This document shows positions 9,104 through 17,092 of a DNA stretch of 64,000 bases, one piece after another; the first letter of the stretch is position 1; each line of letters starts with the position of its first letter. Source of the stretch: Muribaculaceae bacterium Isolate-037 (Harlan) (lineage in GTDB: Bacteria; Bacteroidota; Bacteroidia; Bacteroidales; Muribaculaceae); NCBI GenBank assembly GCA_003762615.1, contig RIAZ01000024.1, positions 1-64,000 on the forward strand, written 5' to 3'. The notes under the pieces are model-generated. The model had not been told where the DNA came from, made no database searches, and was given only the letters and a program-made list of their open reading frames with translations. A program made the position numbers and the translations under genes.

Positions 9104-9134
9104 TTTGAAATATCATTAAATTTAACTAATTTTG
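9104..9134 (+). promoter_or_regulatory. Promoter of the TPR gene-cstA unit
   Basis: TTTG (9104-9107), a 19-bp spacer and TAATTTTG (9127-9134) fit the Bacteroidota promoter pattern exactly. The start codon is 63 bp downstream. Within the leader, AAAGCCA (9142-9148) can pair with TGGCTTT (9168-9174), followed by more Ts, giving a possible leader hairpin. Confidence 0.7.
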
Positions 9135-9197
9135 TCGCGATAAAGCCACTTCGTGATGCGTGATTGATGGCTTTTTACAGACTAACCTTTTTAAGAA

Positions 9198-10622
9198 GTG
9201 AAAAAGATTTACCTATCATTGATGATGGCGTGTGCCTCTCTCGGCGTCTATGCCGACACGCTTGAAGATGCACGCAAATTCTTGGTCGAGGGGGATCATC
9301 AGCAGGCCAGGACTGTGCTCGACAAGGTTGTGGCTTCCAATCCTAAGAGTAAGAATTCCGCGCAATACATGTATATTCTCGGTGCTTGTGAGTTGGAGGA
9401 TGGCAATTACGACAATGCCGAACGTCTTCTCACGGAAGCGAAGAAGAAGGGGGCGGCTGCCGCCAATCTGTATCTCGGGCGTCTCGCGTTTCTGAATTAT
9501 GACTTCGAGACCGCCATGGATTTCTATGATGAGTTTAAGACCTACCAGGAGAAGACCAAGACTGTAGGCGCGGAGGCGGTCAAGGAGAGCGAACGTCAGC
9601 TCACTGCTGCCGAGAATGCCCTGGAGAGGGTGGAGCGTATTGTGGTGATTGACTCCATTGCGCTACCCGCAGATATATTCTTCAAATCGTATAAGCTTCT
9701 CCCCTCCGCCGGGAGATTGCTTCTTCCTTTCGAAATCCCATTTGAGGAGCATCAGGGGAAGGCGCGCATGGCGTTTGTCAACGAAGGGGGCGACTATATG
9801 ATGTGGGGGGAGCCGGACAGTGTCGGCAACGTAAGGCTTGTGGAGAGTATACGCCTGCTTGACGGCACGTGGCATGAACCTGTTGAGACTCCCTCTTTGC
9901 TCAATAAGGGTGGATATGCAGATTTCCCTTTCATGATGTCGGACGGCGTGAGACTTTATTATGCCTCCACGGGATCTGACTCGATGGGGGGATATGATAT
10001 ATTCGTGGCATCACGCGACCCGCAGACCGGAGAGTATCTTCAGCCGCAGAACGTAGGCATGCCATTCAATTCCCCTTACGACGACTATATGCTTGCCATC
10101 GATGAGGAGAATGGAGTAGGCTGGTGGGCTACTGACCGCAACCGTCTTGGTGATAAGGTGACGGTATACGTCTACATACTCAATGACCTGCGAAAGAATT
10201 ATGAGCCTGACAGCGAGAACCTCATAGAGATGGCGCGCCTGACCGATTATAAGGCAACGTGGAATGCTGAGGATGTGGCGCAGTATGAGGCTATCCTTGA
10301 GAAAATTTCAGCTATCGATCCCGACTATACGGAGAAAGAGGCGGATTTCAAGCTTCCGGTGGGGAATGGCAATTACTATACGCATTATTCCGATTTCAAG
10401 CACGGTGCGGCAAAGGATGCGATGAAGGCTTATCTTGCCGCCTCCCGCAATGTGGCTTCCACCGAGAGAAAGCTTGATGGGCTATACAAGCGTTATCCGG
10501 TGAACCATGCCGACAATGTGAAGCAGGAGATCCTGCGTCTTGAGTCGGAATTGGAAAAGCAGAGGAAAGATCTTATAAATAAAAGAAGCGACGTGTATCG
10601 TTTGGAAAAAATTACAAAATGA
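9198..10622 (+). CDS. Secreted TPR and WD40-like (PD40) beta-propeller protein
   Basis: A 474-residue exported protein with a signal peptide (MKKIYLSLMMACASLGVYA, cut near Ala19). Residues 20-140 form TPR-like helical repeats (EGDHQQARTVLDKV, EDGNYDNAERLLTEA, LNYDFETAMDFYDEF). Residues about 170-330 contain PD40-type blades such as RLYYASTGSDSMGGYDIFVA and DDYMLAIDEENGVGWWATDR. The C-terminus is a charged, probably coiled-coil stretch (about 425-474). The layout recalls the TPR-PD40 part of PorE and related OmpA-linked proteins, but no OmpA domain is present. It overlaps the next gene by four bases (ATGA), so the two are probably co-translated. The function is not known. Confidence 0.8.
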   Translation: MKKIYLSLMMACASLGVYADTLEDARKFLVEGDHQQARTVLDKVVASNPKSKNSAQYMYILGACELEDGNYDNAERLLTEAKKKGAAAANLYLGRLAFLNYDFETAMDFYDEFKTYQEKTKTVGAEAVKESERQLTAAENALERVERIVVIDSIALPADIFFKSYKLLPSAGRLLLPFEIPFEEHQGKARMAFVNEGGDYMMWGEPDSVGNVRLVESIRLLDGTWHEPVETPSLLNKGGYADFPFMMSDGVRLYYASTGSDSMGGYDIFVASRDPQTGEYLQPQNVGMPFNSPYDDYMLAIDEENGVGWWATDRNRLGDKVTVYVYILNDLRKNYEPDSENLIEMARLTDYKATWNAEDVAQYEAILEKISAIDPDYTEKEADFKLPVGNGNYYTHYSDFKHGAAKDAMKAYLAASRNVASTERKLDGLYKRYPVNHADNVKQEILRLESELEKQRKDLINKRSDVYRLEKITK

Positions 10623-12079
10623 TTTCGTTTATAATTGCATTGGGCGTCCTTGTGATCGGGTCATATTTCTACGGTAGATTCGTAAGTAAGGTGTTTGGTG
10701 TCGATCCATCGAAACCGACACCGGTGAAAAGGATGGCAGACGGTGTGGACTATGTGGAATTGCCTACCTGGAAGATTTATCTGATTCAATTCCTGAACAT
10801 AGCCGGACTCGGACCGATCTTTGGCGCAGTCATGGGCATTATGTTCGGACCTGCAGCTTTCCTTTGGATTGTATTCGGCACAATTTTCGGTGGTGCTGTC
10901 CATGATTTTCTCAGTGGGATGCTCTCCATCCGTCGCGACGGGGCATCACTGCCGGAACTGGTGGGTGAGCAGTTGGGCAACCGCATCAAGCAGGTGATGA
11001 GAGGTTTTGCCGTGCTGCTCATGATTCTTGTCGGTGCAGTCTTCGTCTACAATCCGGCAGACCTGCTTGCTATGCTCACTCCGGAGCATCTCGACAAGAT
11101 GTTCTGGATAGTGGTGATATTTGCCTATTATATGGCAGCTACGCTGCTCCCTGTAGATAAACTTATCGGTAAGCTTTATCCATTGTTCGGTATCGCACTC
11201 CTCTTTATGGCAGTCGGCATATTGACGATGCTGTTTGTCAACGGGGGTGTGCCGGAGATGTGGGACGGATTCTATAACCACAAGCCGGATCCGGATTCAA
11301 ACCCGATATTCCCCATGATGTTCGTCTCGATAGCTTGCGGCGCGATTTCCGGTTTCCATGCCACACAGTCGCCGATGATGGCTCGTTGCATCAGCAATGA
11401 AAAGCATGCGCGTATAGTGTTCTATGGTGCGATGGTGACGGAGGGAGTCGTTGCGCTGATATGGGCAGCCGCTGCGATAGCATGCACGGGAGGATACGAT
11501 AATCTTCAGCAGACGCTTGCCGGCAGCACTCCGGCAGTGCTTGTCAACAATCTCTCCACCAGCTGGCTCGGCACGTTCGGCGGCATTCTCGCCATACTGG
11601 GAGTCATAGCAGCCCCCATCACATCGGGCGACACGGCATTGCGTAGCGCACGCCTGATGACGGCAGATTTCATGGGCGTGGAGCAGAAGAGCATAGTGAA
11701 ACGTCTGATGGTGTCTATTCCTATATTCGTGCTGACGTTTATCATCATGCTGCTTCCCTACGAGGTGTTGTGGCGTTATTTCGCATGGTGCAATCAGGAG
11801 CTTTCAGTGTTCACGTTGTGGGCGTTGACTGTGTATCTTGCTGCAAGAAAGAAACTATATATTGTCACCCTTATCCCTGCGCTCTTCATGACCGCAGTCA
11901 CCACCACCTATATATTCTTTGCTCCGGAGGGCTTCAGTGCGCTTACCACGGCGGCATGGGGTATGCCGGTGCCTTACGAGGTGGCGGTTGGAATAGGAGT
12001 TTTGGTCAGTGCGCTCTTCCTCGCCATATTCACTATGTGGCTGAGAGGGGCAGAGAGCCGTGAGCCGGTTATGGATTGA
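10619..12079 (+). CDS. cstA: CstA-family (carbon starvation protein) transporter
   Basis: A 486-residue polytopic membrane protein of the CstA family; characterised members take up peptides or pyruvate during carbon limitation. Family hallmarks are VELPTWKIYLIQFLNIAGLGPIFGA-like start segments, GTIFGGAVHDFLSGMLSIR, and SPMMARCISNEKHARIVFYGAMVTEG. It is shorter than E. coli CstA (701 residues), like the compact Bacteroidota forms. The start overlaps the stop of the secreted TPR/propeller gene (ATGA). That suggests a shared role, perhaps with nutrient status, but the partner is not a known CstA subunit. A palindromic repeat element follows. Confidence 0.88.
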   Translation: MISFIIALGVLVIGSYFYGRFVSKVFGVDPSKPTPVKRMADGVDYVELPTWKIYLIQFLNIAGLGPIFGAVMGIMFGPAAFLWIVFGTIFGGAVHDFLSGMLSIRRDGASLPELVGEQLGNRIKQVMRGFAVLLMILVGAVFVYNPADLLAMLTPEHLDKMFWIVVIFAYYMAATLLPVDKLIGKLYPLFGIALLFMAVGILTMLFVNGGVPEMWDGFYNHKPDPDSNPIFPMMFVSIACGAISGFHATQSPMMARCISNEKHARIVFYGAMVTEGVVALIWAAAAIACTGGYDNLQQTLAGSTPAVLVNNLSTSWLGTFGGILAILGVIAAPITSGDTALRSARLMTADFMGVEQKSIVKRLMVSIPIFVLTFIIMLLPYEVLWRYFAWCNQELSVFTLWALTVYLAARKKLYIVTLIPALFMTAVTTTYIFFAPEGFSALTTAAWGMPVPYEVAVGIGVLVSALFLAIFTMWLRGAESREPVMD

Positions 12080-12086
12080 AAGATCT

Positions 12087-12200
12087 TTATTTATAGTTTA
12101 TGGTTTATAGTTTAAGATTCATGGAAATCTATGAATCTTTCCACTCTATAAAAATTAAACGATAATACCCCATAAACCATAAACTATAACCAATAAACCG
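12087..12200. repeat. Intergenic palindromic repeat of 7-nt units, copy B
   Basis: The left arm has TTTATAG and TTTATGG units (from about 12088) and the right arm CCATAAA and CTATAA units (to about 12198). In the middle, AGATTCAT (12115-12122) and ATGAATCT (12131-12138) form a perfect inner hairpin. This core is also found in the copy at 32411-32537. It lies between two plus-strand genes, 14 bp before the start of the phosphatase gene. Confidence 0.8.
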
Positions 12201-12213
12201 ATTAAAGAAAAAT

Positions 12214-13029
12214 ATGCAGATAAGCATAAAGGATGTGGTTACTACCACAGACGCCTATAATTTTCACGCCCATTCGCGGTATTGCGATGGGCGTGACACT
12301 ATGTCGGCGATAGCTGCCGCAGCGGCTGAAGCCGGCATGAAGTATTTCGCATTCACTCCACATTCCCCCGTGCCTATAGATTCTCCATGTAATATGGGAA
12401 AGGAGAAGATGGATGAATATATGGAGGAGGTGGATCGTCTGCACAGATTGTATTCTCCCGATATGGTGGTGCTCAAATCGCTTGAAATAGACTATCTTGG
12501 CGACGACTGGGGACCGCACATCGACTATTTCCAGCGGTTGCCCCTTGATTTCCGGTTGGGTTCGGTTCATTTCGTGCCCAATCAGGATGGAGTGCTTTTG
12601 GATTGCGACGGACGTTTCGAGCGGTTCGCACGTTATCTGAAGGAGGGTTATCGCGGCGACTTGCGCTACGTAGTGGAGAAATATTTCGAGCATGTGCTCC
12701 GTATGCTTGAACGCGGAGGTTTTGAATTGTTGGGACATTTCGACAAGATAGCCGGGAATGCGTCAATGGCAGACCCTGAGATAGAGCATCAGGGATGGTA
12801 TGAGGCATTGGTGGATGATGTGATCAGCCATGCGAAGAGTTCAGACGTGGTTGTGGAGATCAACACCAAGGCATGGGACGACAAGGGACGTTTCTACCCG
12901 TCGGAACTATGGTGGCAGAAACTGAAAGACTCAGGCGTGGCGATAGCCATCGACAGCGATGCCCATTACGCCGAAAAAGTCACCGCCGGACGCCGTGACG
13001 CCTTCACCCGCTGGAACAACCTTAAATGA
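12214..13029 (+). CDS. PHP-domain phosphatase, histidinol-phosphatase-like
   Basis: A 271-residue polymerase-and-histidinol-phosphatase (PHP) hydrolase. The metal-binding motifs are visible: NFHAHSRYCDGRDT near residues 17-30, FTPHSP near 48, GSVHFV, LGHFDKIA and the C-terminal IDSDAHYAEKV. The closest function is HisK/HisJ-type histidinol phosphatase (EC 3.1.3.15), the penultimate step of histidine synthesis. No other his gene is nearby, so another phosphoester substrate is possible. It starts right after the palindromic repeat. Confidence 0.85.
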   Translation: MQISIKDVVTTTDAYNFHAHSRYCDGRDTMSAIAAAAAEAGMKYFAFTPHSPVPIDSPCNMGKEKMDEYMEEVDRLHRLYSPDMVVLKSLEIDYLGDDWGPHIDYFQRLPLDFRLGSVHFVPNQDGVLLDCDGRFERFARYLKEGYRGDLRYVVEKYFEHVLRMLERGGFELLGHFDKIAGNASMADPEIEHQGWYEALVDDVISHAKSSDVVVEINTKAWDDKGRFYPSELWWQKLKDSGVAIAIDSDAHYAEKVTAGRRDAFTRWNNLK

Positions 13030-13089
13030 CATCCGACTCCATTCAACCCCATGTCGCTGATTAAAAAATCCTTTGCAAGAGGAAAATAA

Positions 13090-13121
13090 TTTGGTGGGAT
13101 GGATTATTTTTATTAATTTTG
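13090..13121 (+). promoter_or_regulatory. Promoter of the rpsF-rpsR-rplI operon
   Basis: TTTG (13090-13093), a 20-bp spacer and TAATTTTG (13114-13121) match the Bacteroidota consensus exactly. The leader to the rpsF start is about 95 nt, long enough for an S6:S18-type autoregulatory RNA, but I could not fold a recognisable S6:S18 motif by eye. Confidence 0.75.
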
Positions 13122-13219
13122 CAGCGGTTTTCGCGGAATATGGTCTGAAATATTAGGATATTTGATGATTATATTGGTGAGGATCAAAACAATAACAATA
13201 TATTAACAACGTAAAACGT

Positions 13220-13609
13220 ATGAATACTTACGAAACCGTTTTCATTTTAACTCCCGTTTTGTCTGACGAACAGATGAAGGAAGCGGTAGAAAAGTTCAAA
13301 GACGTTCTTCAGCAGAATGGTGCTGAGGTAGTCAATGAAGAGGCATGGGGTCTCCGCAAACTTGCTTATCCCATCCAGAAGAAATCGACAGGCTTCTATT
13401 GCCTTCTTGAGTTTAACGGCGAGCCTACTATCGTCAAGAAACTTGAGACCGCATTCCGTCGCGATGAGCGCGTGATCCGTTTCCTTACATTCCGTCTTGA
13501 CAAATATGCAAAGGAATACGCAGAGAAGCGTCGCAACTTGAGAGCAAAGAAAGCAAGTGAAACACCCGCTGAGGCAGTAGCAGCCGAGGCAGAAAATAAG
13601 GAGGCTTAA
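13220..13609 (+). CDS. rpsF: 30S ribosomal protein S6
   Basis: A 129-residue S6 protein of the small-subunit platform, where it binds S18 and 16S rRNA. The conserved start MNTYETVFILTPVLSDEQ, the EEAWGLRKLAYPIQKKSTGFY segment and VIRFLTFRLDKYA are present. A C-terminal acidic, alanine-rich tail (about residues 100-129) extends past the core fold. It is the first gene of the operon with rpsR two bases downstream. Confidence 0.97.
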   Translation: MNTYETVFILTPVLSDEQMKEAVEKFKDVLQQNGAEVVNEEAWGLRKLAYPIQKKSTGFYCLLEFNGEPTIVKKLETAFRRDERVIRFLTFRLDKYAKEYAEKRRNLRAKKASETPAEAVAAEAENKEA

Positions 13610-13611
13610 TC

Positions 13612-13878
13612 ATGGCAGCAAATAGCGAAATCCGTTATCTCACTCCCCTTTCAGTCGACACAAAGAAAAAGAAATATTGCCGTTTCAAACGCAGCGGTAT
13701 CAAATATATCGACTATAAGGATCCCGAATTCCTTAAGAAATTCCTCAACGAGCAGGGCAAGATTCTTCCCCGTCGCATCACCGGCACATCTCTGAAGTTC
13801 CAGCGTCGTGTGGCACAGGCCGTAAAGCGTGCACGCCACCTCGCTCTTCTTCCCTACGTAGCCGACCTGATGAAATAA
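13612..13878 (+). CDS. rpsR: 30S ribosomal protein S18
   Basis: An 88-residue S18 protein, partner of S6 on the 30S platform. The S18 signature is visible in IDYKDPEFLKKFLNEQGKI and RRITGTSLKFQRRVAQAVKRARHLALLPY. It starts two bases after the rpsF stop and precedes rplI by 30 bp, the standard bacterial order. Confidence 0.97.
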   Translation: MAANSEIRYLTPLSVDTKKKKYCRFKRSGIKYIDYKDPEFLKKFLNEQGKILPRRITGTSLKFQRRVAQAVKRARHLALLPYVADLMK

Positions 13879-13908
13879 TCATTCTTAAACCCGACAAAAA
13901 TTACAAAG

Positions 13909-14352
13909 ATGAAAGTCATACTTAAAGAAAACATAGCCGAACTCGGTTATAAGGACGATGTTGTCGAAGTGAAAGATGGTTATGGCCGCAATTACCTGAT
14001 TCCGCAGGGGAAGGCTATCATCGCTTCCGCAGCAGCATTGAAACGTCTTGCAGAAGACCAGAAGCAGCGCGCTCACAAGATCGCTAAGATCAAGCAGGAT
14101 GCCGAGGAGGCAGCAGCTGCTCTTGAGGGCGTTAAGCTCACTATCGGTGCTAAGACAAGTTCTACCGGCACTATCTTCGGTTCTGTCAACGCTCTTCAGA
14201 TTGCTGAGGCTCTTGAGAAGCTCGGTCATAACGTTGACCGCAAGATCATCTTCCTCAAGGATCCTGTGAAAGAGGTTGGTGTTTACACCGCTACTATCAA
14301 GTTCCACAAGGAAGTTGTTAAGGAGATCGAGTTTGAGGTAGTATCTGAGTAA
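13909..14352 (+). CDS. rplI: 50S ribosomal protein L9
   Basis: A 147-residue L9 protein that binds 23S rRNA near the L1 stalk and affects frame maintenance. The N-terminal domain has MKVILKENIAELGYKDDVVEVKDGYGRNYLIPQGKA; a long central helix (about residues 45-80) and the C-terminal domain follow. It ends the ribosomal operon, and a strong intrinsic terminator lies about 40 bp downstream. Confidence 0.97.
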   Translation: MKVILKENIAELGYKDDVVEVKDGYGRNYLIPQGKAIIASAAALKRLAEDQKQRAHKIAKIKQDAEEAAAALEGVKLTIGAKTSSTGTIFGSVNALQIAEALEKLGHNVDRKIIFLKDPVKEVGVYTATIKFHKEVVKEIEFEVVSE

Positions 14353-14394
14353 TACTCCTGCCGCGCTCAAAAGCGAGGCGAAACAGATAACCGT

Positions 14395-14438
14395 CCGTCG
14401 CAATCATGCAAGCCGCATGTTTGCGACGGATTTTTTTT
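14395..14438 (+). terminator. Intrinsic terminator of the ribosomal protein operon
   Basis: CCGTCGCAA and CATGC on the left pair with GCATG and TTGCGACGG on the right, around a short loop, with a minor internal mismatch. Eight Ts follow directly. This is a textbook rho-independent terminator after rplI. Confidence 0.93.
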
Positions 14439-14446
14439 ATGCGATT

Positions 14447-14478
14447 TTTGGAAAGTTGACGTAATTTTTATAACTTTA
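14447..14478 (+). promoter_or_regulatory. Promoter of the hipB-like regulator
   Basis: TTTG (14447-14450), a 20-bp spacer and TAACTTTA (14471-14478) fit the Bacteroidota pattern with one mismatch in the last -7 base. A 13-bp repeat starts immediately after it. Confidence 0.55.
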
Positions 14479-14532
14479 CAATTGATAATATTTTATTAGT
14501 TAATGCTTAAAATAGGGGTCAATTGATAATAT
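14479..14532 (+). promoter_or_regulatory. Paired 13-bp direct repeats, possible HipB-like operators
   Basis: CAATTGATAATAT occurs at 14479-14491, right after the -7 box, and again at 14520-14532, overlapping the ATG of the regulator. The copies are 41 bp apart, about four helical turns. HipB-type regulators usually repress their own operon, so operator sites are a sensible reading, but this is inference. Confidence 0.5.
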
Positions 14533-14839
14533 GATAGCAATTAATATATTCACGCCTCCGGAGATTGCGCAGCAGATATGTTCGCGTGTTAAGGCGCGTC
14601 GTCTTGAGATGAATCTGACGCAGGAGGGGTTGGCGTCAAGAGCCGGAGTTAAATATGCCACCTATCGGAGATTTGAACATACGGGGGAGATTTCATTGAA
14701 AGTGTTGCTGCGCATAGGATTTGCACTTGATGCGCTTTCCGATTTCGACGCGCTGTTCGCACGTCGTCAATATCAGTCGATAGATGAGGTTCTAAATGAA
14801 AGCAAGATTCGCAAACGCAAAAGAGGAAAAGAGAGATGA
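14531..14839 (+). CDS. HipB-like XRE-family helix-turn-helix regulator
   Basis: A 102-residue protein with a cro/C1-type helix-turn-helix at about residues 10-70 (RRLEMNLTQEGLASRAGVKYATYRRFEHTGEISLKVLLRIGFAL). The basic C-terminus (SKIRKRKRGKER) extends past the domain. It overlaps the first hipA remnant by four bases (ATGA), the usual arrangement of an antitoxin before its HipA kinase. The antitoxin is intact while its partner is broken. The paired 13-bp repeats at its promoter suggest autoregulation. Confidence 0.85.
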   Translation: MIAINIFTPPEIAQQICSRVKARRLEMNLTQEGLASRAGVKYATYRRFEHTGEISLKVLLRIGFALDALSDFDALFARRQYQSIDEVLNESKIRKRKRGKER

Positions 14840-15383
14840 ACAGTATAGGAAGGGTAGAGGTAATATACAAAGGAGCCCTCGTAGGCAGGCTTGCATTGTC
14901 AGATAAAGGTCAGTGTGTTTTTGAATATGATGGGAATTGGTTGAATTCCGGTTTTTCCATATCCCCATTTGAGCTGCCGTTGAAGACGGGAGCATTTCTT
15001 GGAAAACCATATACAGGATTCCGAGCATTGATTATTCCCATATATTCCGGGTGTGCTATGCATTGACTAAAGACATGGCGGATATGATGAAGGTGTATCG
15101 CCTGATGGTTTTTAATTATCTGATAGACAATAGAGATGATCATGCAAAGAACTTCTCTTTTGTCTATCATGGAGGGAAATGGCATTTTACGCCAGCCTAC
15201 GACCTACTGCCCAGTGATGGCATCAACGGATACCGAACCACTTCCGTTAATAATAGTATCGATCCTACTGATGCGGATGTCATTATAGCCGCCGTGAAAG
15301 CCGGTATCGATAAAAACGAAGCAGAAAGAATATTCCGAGAGATGCAGACAATTGTCAGGAATGCCCGTATAACCGGAGACTGA
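14836..15383 (+). pseudogene. hipA-like kinase remnant with internal deletion and frameshift
   Basis: Two reading frames cover the ends of a HipA-type Ser/Thr kinase toxin. The first (14836-15066, 76 aa) holds the HipA N-terminal domain through LPLKTGAFLGKPYTGFRAL and then runs into stops. The second frame, continuous back to about 15025 (DYSHIFRVCYALTKD) and ending at 15383, holds the C-terminal part with NRDDHAKNFSF and PAYDLLPSDG. A normal HipA is over 400 residues. The middle, including the nucleotide-binding part, is missing, and the join near 15020-15030 is out of frame. The product should be inactive. Confidence 0.85.
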
Positions 15384-15502
15384 AGCGGTATGCATTCGGC
15401 ATGCGCGATTCTCAATACTAATGGTTCGGTAAACTTTCGCGTGAAGGTTCTACTAAATCTGGTCGGTGGAGTGTTATAAATAAAAAATTAACGAAGGCAA
15501 AA

Positions 15503-16894
15503 ATGAAAACTGATAATATTGAATTGCTATTGTCAGAACTTGACAAGCAACAACTTGCAGACTTTATAAGGAAAGAGTGTGTAAATGATGTACAATTCCG
15601 GGAAAGATTCCTTGCTCTCGGAGCCGGAACATTGTTCAAGCCGAATCCGAATACATATACTTCCCGTGTGGAAGATTTGATAGAGGATTATGGCGGGCGA
15701 GACGGATATATAGAGTATCACGACACATTTGATTTCAATCGAGAAGTTTCCAGAATTTTTGATGAGGCTGACGAAGCGATAAAGAATCAACAATGGGAAG
15801 TGGTGATAGCTATTCTTACAGGAGTGGGAGCGGTAGGTGAAGATATTCTCAATTGTGGAGATGATAGTGCCGGTGAACTTGGGGCGATAGTAAGCGAATG
15901 CTTTGAAAAATGGCATCAACTTTGCGATAAGGAATCTTTGCCAAACGATATAAAAAATCAAATCTTTGAGTTGGCATTGCAGCGTTTCAACGAAAAGGAT
16001 CTCAAAGGCTGGGACTGGTGGTGGGATTGGATTGAGATGGCTGTCCAGCTTGCCGATACCCCAGAAAAGAAAAGTCACGTTGTAAAAGCACTTGATGAAA
16101 TCAAACCGGATGGAGACGACTGGAGTGCAAGATATAGTTCTCAGACTGCACAGAAATACAAACTTAAAATAATATCGAAGCAAAGCACTCCTGAAGAGCA
16201 ACGTCAATTCATGTATGACAATGCAGGTAATCCGGATTTTCGCAAAAGGTTGTTACAGATGGCTTGGGATGAGGAGAACTATGATGAGGTGCTTCGTCTT
16301 GCAAATGAGGGTGTAAATCATGATGCCAAATGGACGGGACTTGTTTCTGACTGGCATAAATGGGAATATAAGGTTTACTGCAAGATTGGGAATAACGCCA
16401 ATGCGATACAACTTGCCCGATATTTCTTCTTCAGAGGCTATGGATGGGAAGAAAAAGAATTTTCGAAGGAAAACATGTATTCTCAGATGAAAACTCTGAC
16501 ACCATGCGGTCAATGGGGAAAATACGTTGAAACTTTGATAAGCGAAGCCAACGGGAAGAAAGACTATATCCGTTTGTTATTCATTTACACGCAGGAGAAG
16601 ATGTGGGACAAGTATATGGAATATCTTCGTAGGAATCCATACGTACGTAATATTGATGATGCGCCTGAGGAAGTGATTGCCTTGAATAAAGATGAGATAA
16701 TCAGTATTTATACGGCTGCTGTCAGACATTATTTCAAGCAAGCATCCGATCGGAACTCATACAGGGAAGGAGTTGGTCTTTTGCGAAATTTGATCAAATA
16801 TGGAGGAAAATCAGAGGCTGATAAAATAGTGATTGAGCAAAAATCCCGTACACCACGACGACCGGCATTAATAGATGAGCTTTCGAAGCTATGA
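15503..16894 (+). CDS. Alpha-solenoid protein resembling the C-terminal part of SWIM zinc-finger proteins
   Basis: A 463-residue soluble protein with no signal peptide and almost wholly helical character. The opening (ELLLSELDKQQLADFIRKE...FRERFLAL) and the ending (GLLRNLIKYGGKSEADKIV...RRPALIDELSKL) resemble the helical-repeat region after the SWIM zinc finger in SWIM-family proteins, but no CxCx(n)CxH SWIM motif is seen, so it would be a free-standing version. Tryptophan-rich stretches (DLKGWDWWWDWIEMAV) stand out. It sits in the same accessory patch as the broken hipBA. The function is unknown, and the family link is a pattern-based guess. Confidence 0.6.
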   Translation: MKTDNIELLLSELDKQQLADFIRKECVNDVQFRERFLALGAGTLFKPNPNTYTSRVEDLIEDYGGRDGYIEYHDTFDFNREVSRIFDEADEAIKNQQWEVVIAILTGVGAVGEDILNCGDDSAGELGAIVSECFEKWHQLCDKESLPNDIKNQIFELALQRFNEKDLKGWDWWWDWIEMAVQLADTPEKKSHVVKALDEIKPDGDDWSARYSSQTAQKYKLKIISKQSTPEEQRQFMYDNAGNPDFRKRLLQMAWDEENYDEVLRLANEGVNHDAKWTGLVSDWHKWEYKVYCKIGNNANAIQLARYFFFRGYGWEEKEFSKENMYSQMKTLTPCGQWGKYVETLISEANGKKDYIRLLFIYTQEKMWDKYMEYLRRNPYVRNIDDAPEEVIALNKDEIISIYTAAVRHYFKQASDRNSYREGVGLLRNLIKYGGKSEADKIVIEQKSRTPRRPALIDELSKL

Positions 16895-16956
16895 TTGCAA
16901 GATTCTCACAAGTTATTTTTTTGCGATTACTAAGGGGGAATGTCAAAAAAAATGAC

Positions 16957-16964
16957 TAAATTTG
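16957..16964 (+). promoter_or_regulatory. -7 element upstream of dnaN
   Basis: TAAATTTG fits TAnnTTTG and lies about 129 bp before the dnaN start, implying a leader of roughly 120 nt. No TTTG is found at the right spacing upstream. Confidence 0.45.
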
Positions 16965-17092
16965 CATTCAGCCTTTGGTGTGCCGTGTCGGGAAATTTCA
17001 TTTTTCAGCTGTATGAGAAGAGAGGTCAATCCCGAGGATGGTGCCTAATGCAATAGAATAAGACAAAAACCACCTGTTTATAATAAAGATAT

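Noticed and set aside
14836..15066. Intact split HipA N-terminal (HipS-like) protein
   Set aside because: The frame breaks just after a stretch that in one-piece HipA continues into the kinase, and the kinase end resumes in another frame. Deletion fits better than a natural split.
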